DNA of 39,024 nt from a virus, in IMG/VR virus record IMGVR_UViG_3300046724_000098, positions 1-39,024 of that record; one strand, 5' to 3'. The notes under the pieces are model-generated. The model made no database searches. It worked only from the letters and a program-made list of their open reading frames with translations, and was not told where the DNA came from. Positions 37,996-39,024 of this stretch are shown here, one piece after another. The position numbers and the translations under genes were made by a program. Numbering within the stretch: position 1 is the first letter of the stretch; each line of letters opens with the position of its first letter.

Positions 37996-38202
37996 ATGAA
38001 GCACACCGCGCAAACCAACGCCGACTTCGTCCGCGCGGCGCGTGAGCGGCTCGGCATCACGCAGGCCGAGTTCGGCGAGCGGCTCGGCGTATCTAAGCGT
38101 ACCGTCATTCGCTGGGAGCAAGGCAGCGTGCTCAAGCGGCGCGACCGCGTCGCCATCACGCTGCTGATCGAGCAACCGGTCGTATCGCAGAGGATCACAT
38201 GA
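37996..38202 (+). CDS. XRE-family helix-turn-helix regulator
   Basis: 68 residues from ATG 37996 behind GAGGAG. A single HTH domain covers nearly the whole protein (FVRAARERLGITQAEFGERL, then GVSKRTVIRWEQG). No dimerisation or protease domain, so it is closer to a Cro-like than a CI-like regulator. It may bind the TGACA-N3-TGTCA sites at 30408 and 36356. That link is inference. ATGA overlap with the radical SAM gene. Confidence 0.9.
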   Translation: MKHTAQTNADFVRAARERLGITQAEFGERLGVSKRTVIRWEQGSVLKRRDRVAITLLIEQPVVSQRIT

Positions 38203-39002
38203 TCACGCTCAACGACGACGGCGTGTCCGTCAAAGGCTGCAGGATCATCTACGCACCGAAAGGGCAGGCGGGGGAATACGCCCCGCTTGCCACCAATCCG
38301 TATCGCGGCTGCGGCCACGGCTGCGCGTACTGCTACGTGCCGCTGGTGACGCATCAGGATCGCAAAGAGTTCGACGCGGGCGCGATCCCGCGTCGCGACT
38401 ACCTCACCTCGCTGTGGGCCGACGCCGCCAAGTACAAGGCGCTCGGCTGTCGCGAACAGGTCATGCTGTCGTTCACCACCGACCCGTACAATCCGAGCGA
38501 CATTTCGCTGACGCGGCCGACGCTCGACACGCTGATCGCGCACGGGCTGGCGATCTGCACCCTGACCAAGGGCGGCACGCGGGCGCTGCGCGACGTCGAG
38601 CTATTCCGCCCGGAGCGCGATGCGTTTGCATCCACGCTCACCTCGCTTGACGACCGCTTCTCGCAGAAGTGGGAGCGCAACGCGGCGCTGCCTGCCGACC
38701 GGATCGCGGCGCTGCGCACCTTCCACGAGCGCGGCATCTTCACCTGGGTTTCGCTTGAGCCGACGCTCGACGTCGATGCGTCGATTGCGATTGTCGAAGC
38801 AACCCACGACTTCATTGATCTCTTCAAGGTCGGCCGGGTGAACTACCTGCCGATGACAAAGACGACCGACTGGCGCGACTACACGGTGCGCATGCTCGAC
38901 GTGCTCAATCGTGTCGGTGCGCGCCACTACATCAAGCGCGACCTGCAAGGCTACCTGCCGCCGAACTATCCCAACGCACTGCGCGTCCCGCAGCATCACT
39001 GA
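38199..39002 (+). CDS. Radical SAM protein, SplB-like
   Basis: 267 residues from ATG 38199. The radical SAM cluster motif C38-x3-C42-x2-C45 (RGCGHGCAYCYVP) is intact, followed by FTTDPYNPSD and a later SLEPTLDVD segment typical of the COG1533 (SplB-like) branch. No obvious C-terminal domain beyond the barrel. Relatives include spore photoproduct lyase-type enzymes, but this short form is uncharacterised and need not repair DNA. Its translational coupling to an HTH regulator is notable. Confidence 0.9.
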   Translation: MITLNDDGVSVKGCRIIYAPKGQAGEYAPLATNPYRGCGHGCAYCYVPLVTHQDRKEFDAGAIPRRDYLTSLWADAAKYKALGCREQVMLSFTTDPYNPSDISLTRPTLDTLIAHGLAICTLTKGGTRALRDVELFRPERDAFASTLTSLDDRFSQKWERNAALPADRIAALRTFHERGIFTWVSLEPTLDVDASIAIVEATHDFIDLFKVGRVNYLPMTKTTDWRDYTVRMLDVLNRVGARHYIKRDLQGYLPPNYPNALRVPQHH

Positions 39003-39015
39003 AAGGAGTCACCTC

Positions 39016-39024
39016 ATGACCGAA
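39016..39024 (+). CDS. Start of a further right-arm gene (three codons in window)
   Basis: ATG 39016, preceded by AAAGGAGTCACCTC (the common right-arm ribosome site). Only ATG ACC GAA is visible. The leader sequence makes a real gene likely. Confidence 0.6.

Overview
The window is a large part of a tailed-phage genome, either a virion genome or a prophage. It is GC-rich and tightly packed, with many ATGA or TGATG stop/start overlaps. No rRNA, tRNA, insertion sequence, integrase, DNA polymerase or CRISPR array was seen. The phage has a contractile tail (myovirus): sheath, tube and baseplate genes follow the order of phage Mu (gp38 to gp47). The head is HK97-like: P27-type small terminase, HK97-type portal, U35-type prohead protease and HK97-fold capsid. 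The collagen-like and glycine-rich structural proteins, the MoxR/DUF3150/VWA trio and recurrent GANTC sites suggest an alphaproteobacterial host, probably a Hyphomicrobiales (Rhizobiales) member. The host assignment is inference.

Minus strand, read from about 30.3 kb down to 1: terS, terL, a zinc-ribbon mini-protein, an amidase (endolysin), a P-loop kinase, a putative ejected GNAT-like protein, a polyprotein fusing a ParB-like domain, prohead protease and major capsid protein, two small capsid-adjacent proteins, portal, a collagen-like protein, head-tail connector proteins, tail terminator, a gp38-like protein, sheath, tube, a tail assembly chaperone with a clear -1 frameshift site, a giant tape-measure protein carrying cell-wall-enzyme-like domains, a DNA-circularisation-type protein split into two coupled genes, the gp44 to gp47 baseplate proteins, a collar-domain tail fibre and three further tail proteins. 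The last of these runs off the left edge.

Plus strand, from about 30.4 kb to the right edge: a run of small genes around a MoxR-ATPase / DUF3150 / VWA-metallopeptidase trio, then zinc-ribbon mini-proteins, a secreted YD-repeat peptide, small membrane proteins, an HTH regulator and a radical SAM protein. One isolated plus-strand gene (26387-26773) lies inside the minus-strand block.

The two arms diverge from a 587-base gap at 30259-30845. It holds two back-to-back promoters that appear to share one palindromic -35 hexamer (TTGCAA), each with a 17-base spacer. A perfect inverted repeat, AGTGACA-TGG-TGTCACT, lies inside the plus-strand promoter. The same TGACA-N3-TGTCA core recurs in a second promoter-like site at 36344-36372, next to a perfect DnaA box. 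The HTH protein at 37996-38202 is a candidate ligand.

Most plus-strand genes in the first part of the right arm are preceded by a GC-rich hairpin, sometimes the box TTGATGCATCTCGCA, sometimes a mini-hairpin with a TGCAAA loop, and then GGAGTCACC just before the start codon. This repeated leader family, the divergent promoter and the fused capsid polyprotein are the observations I would look at first.
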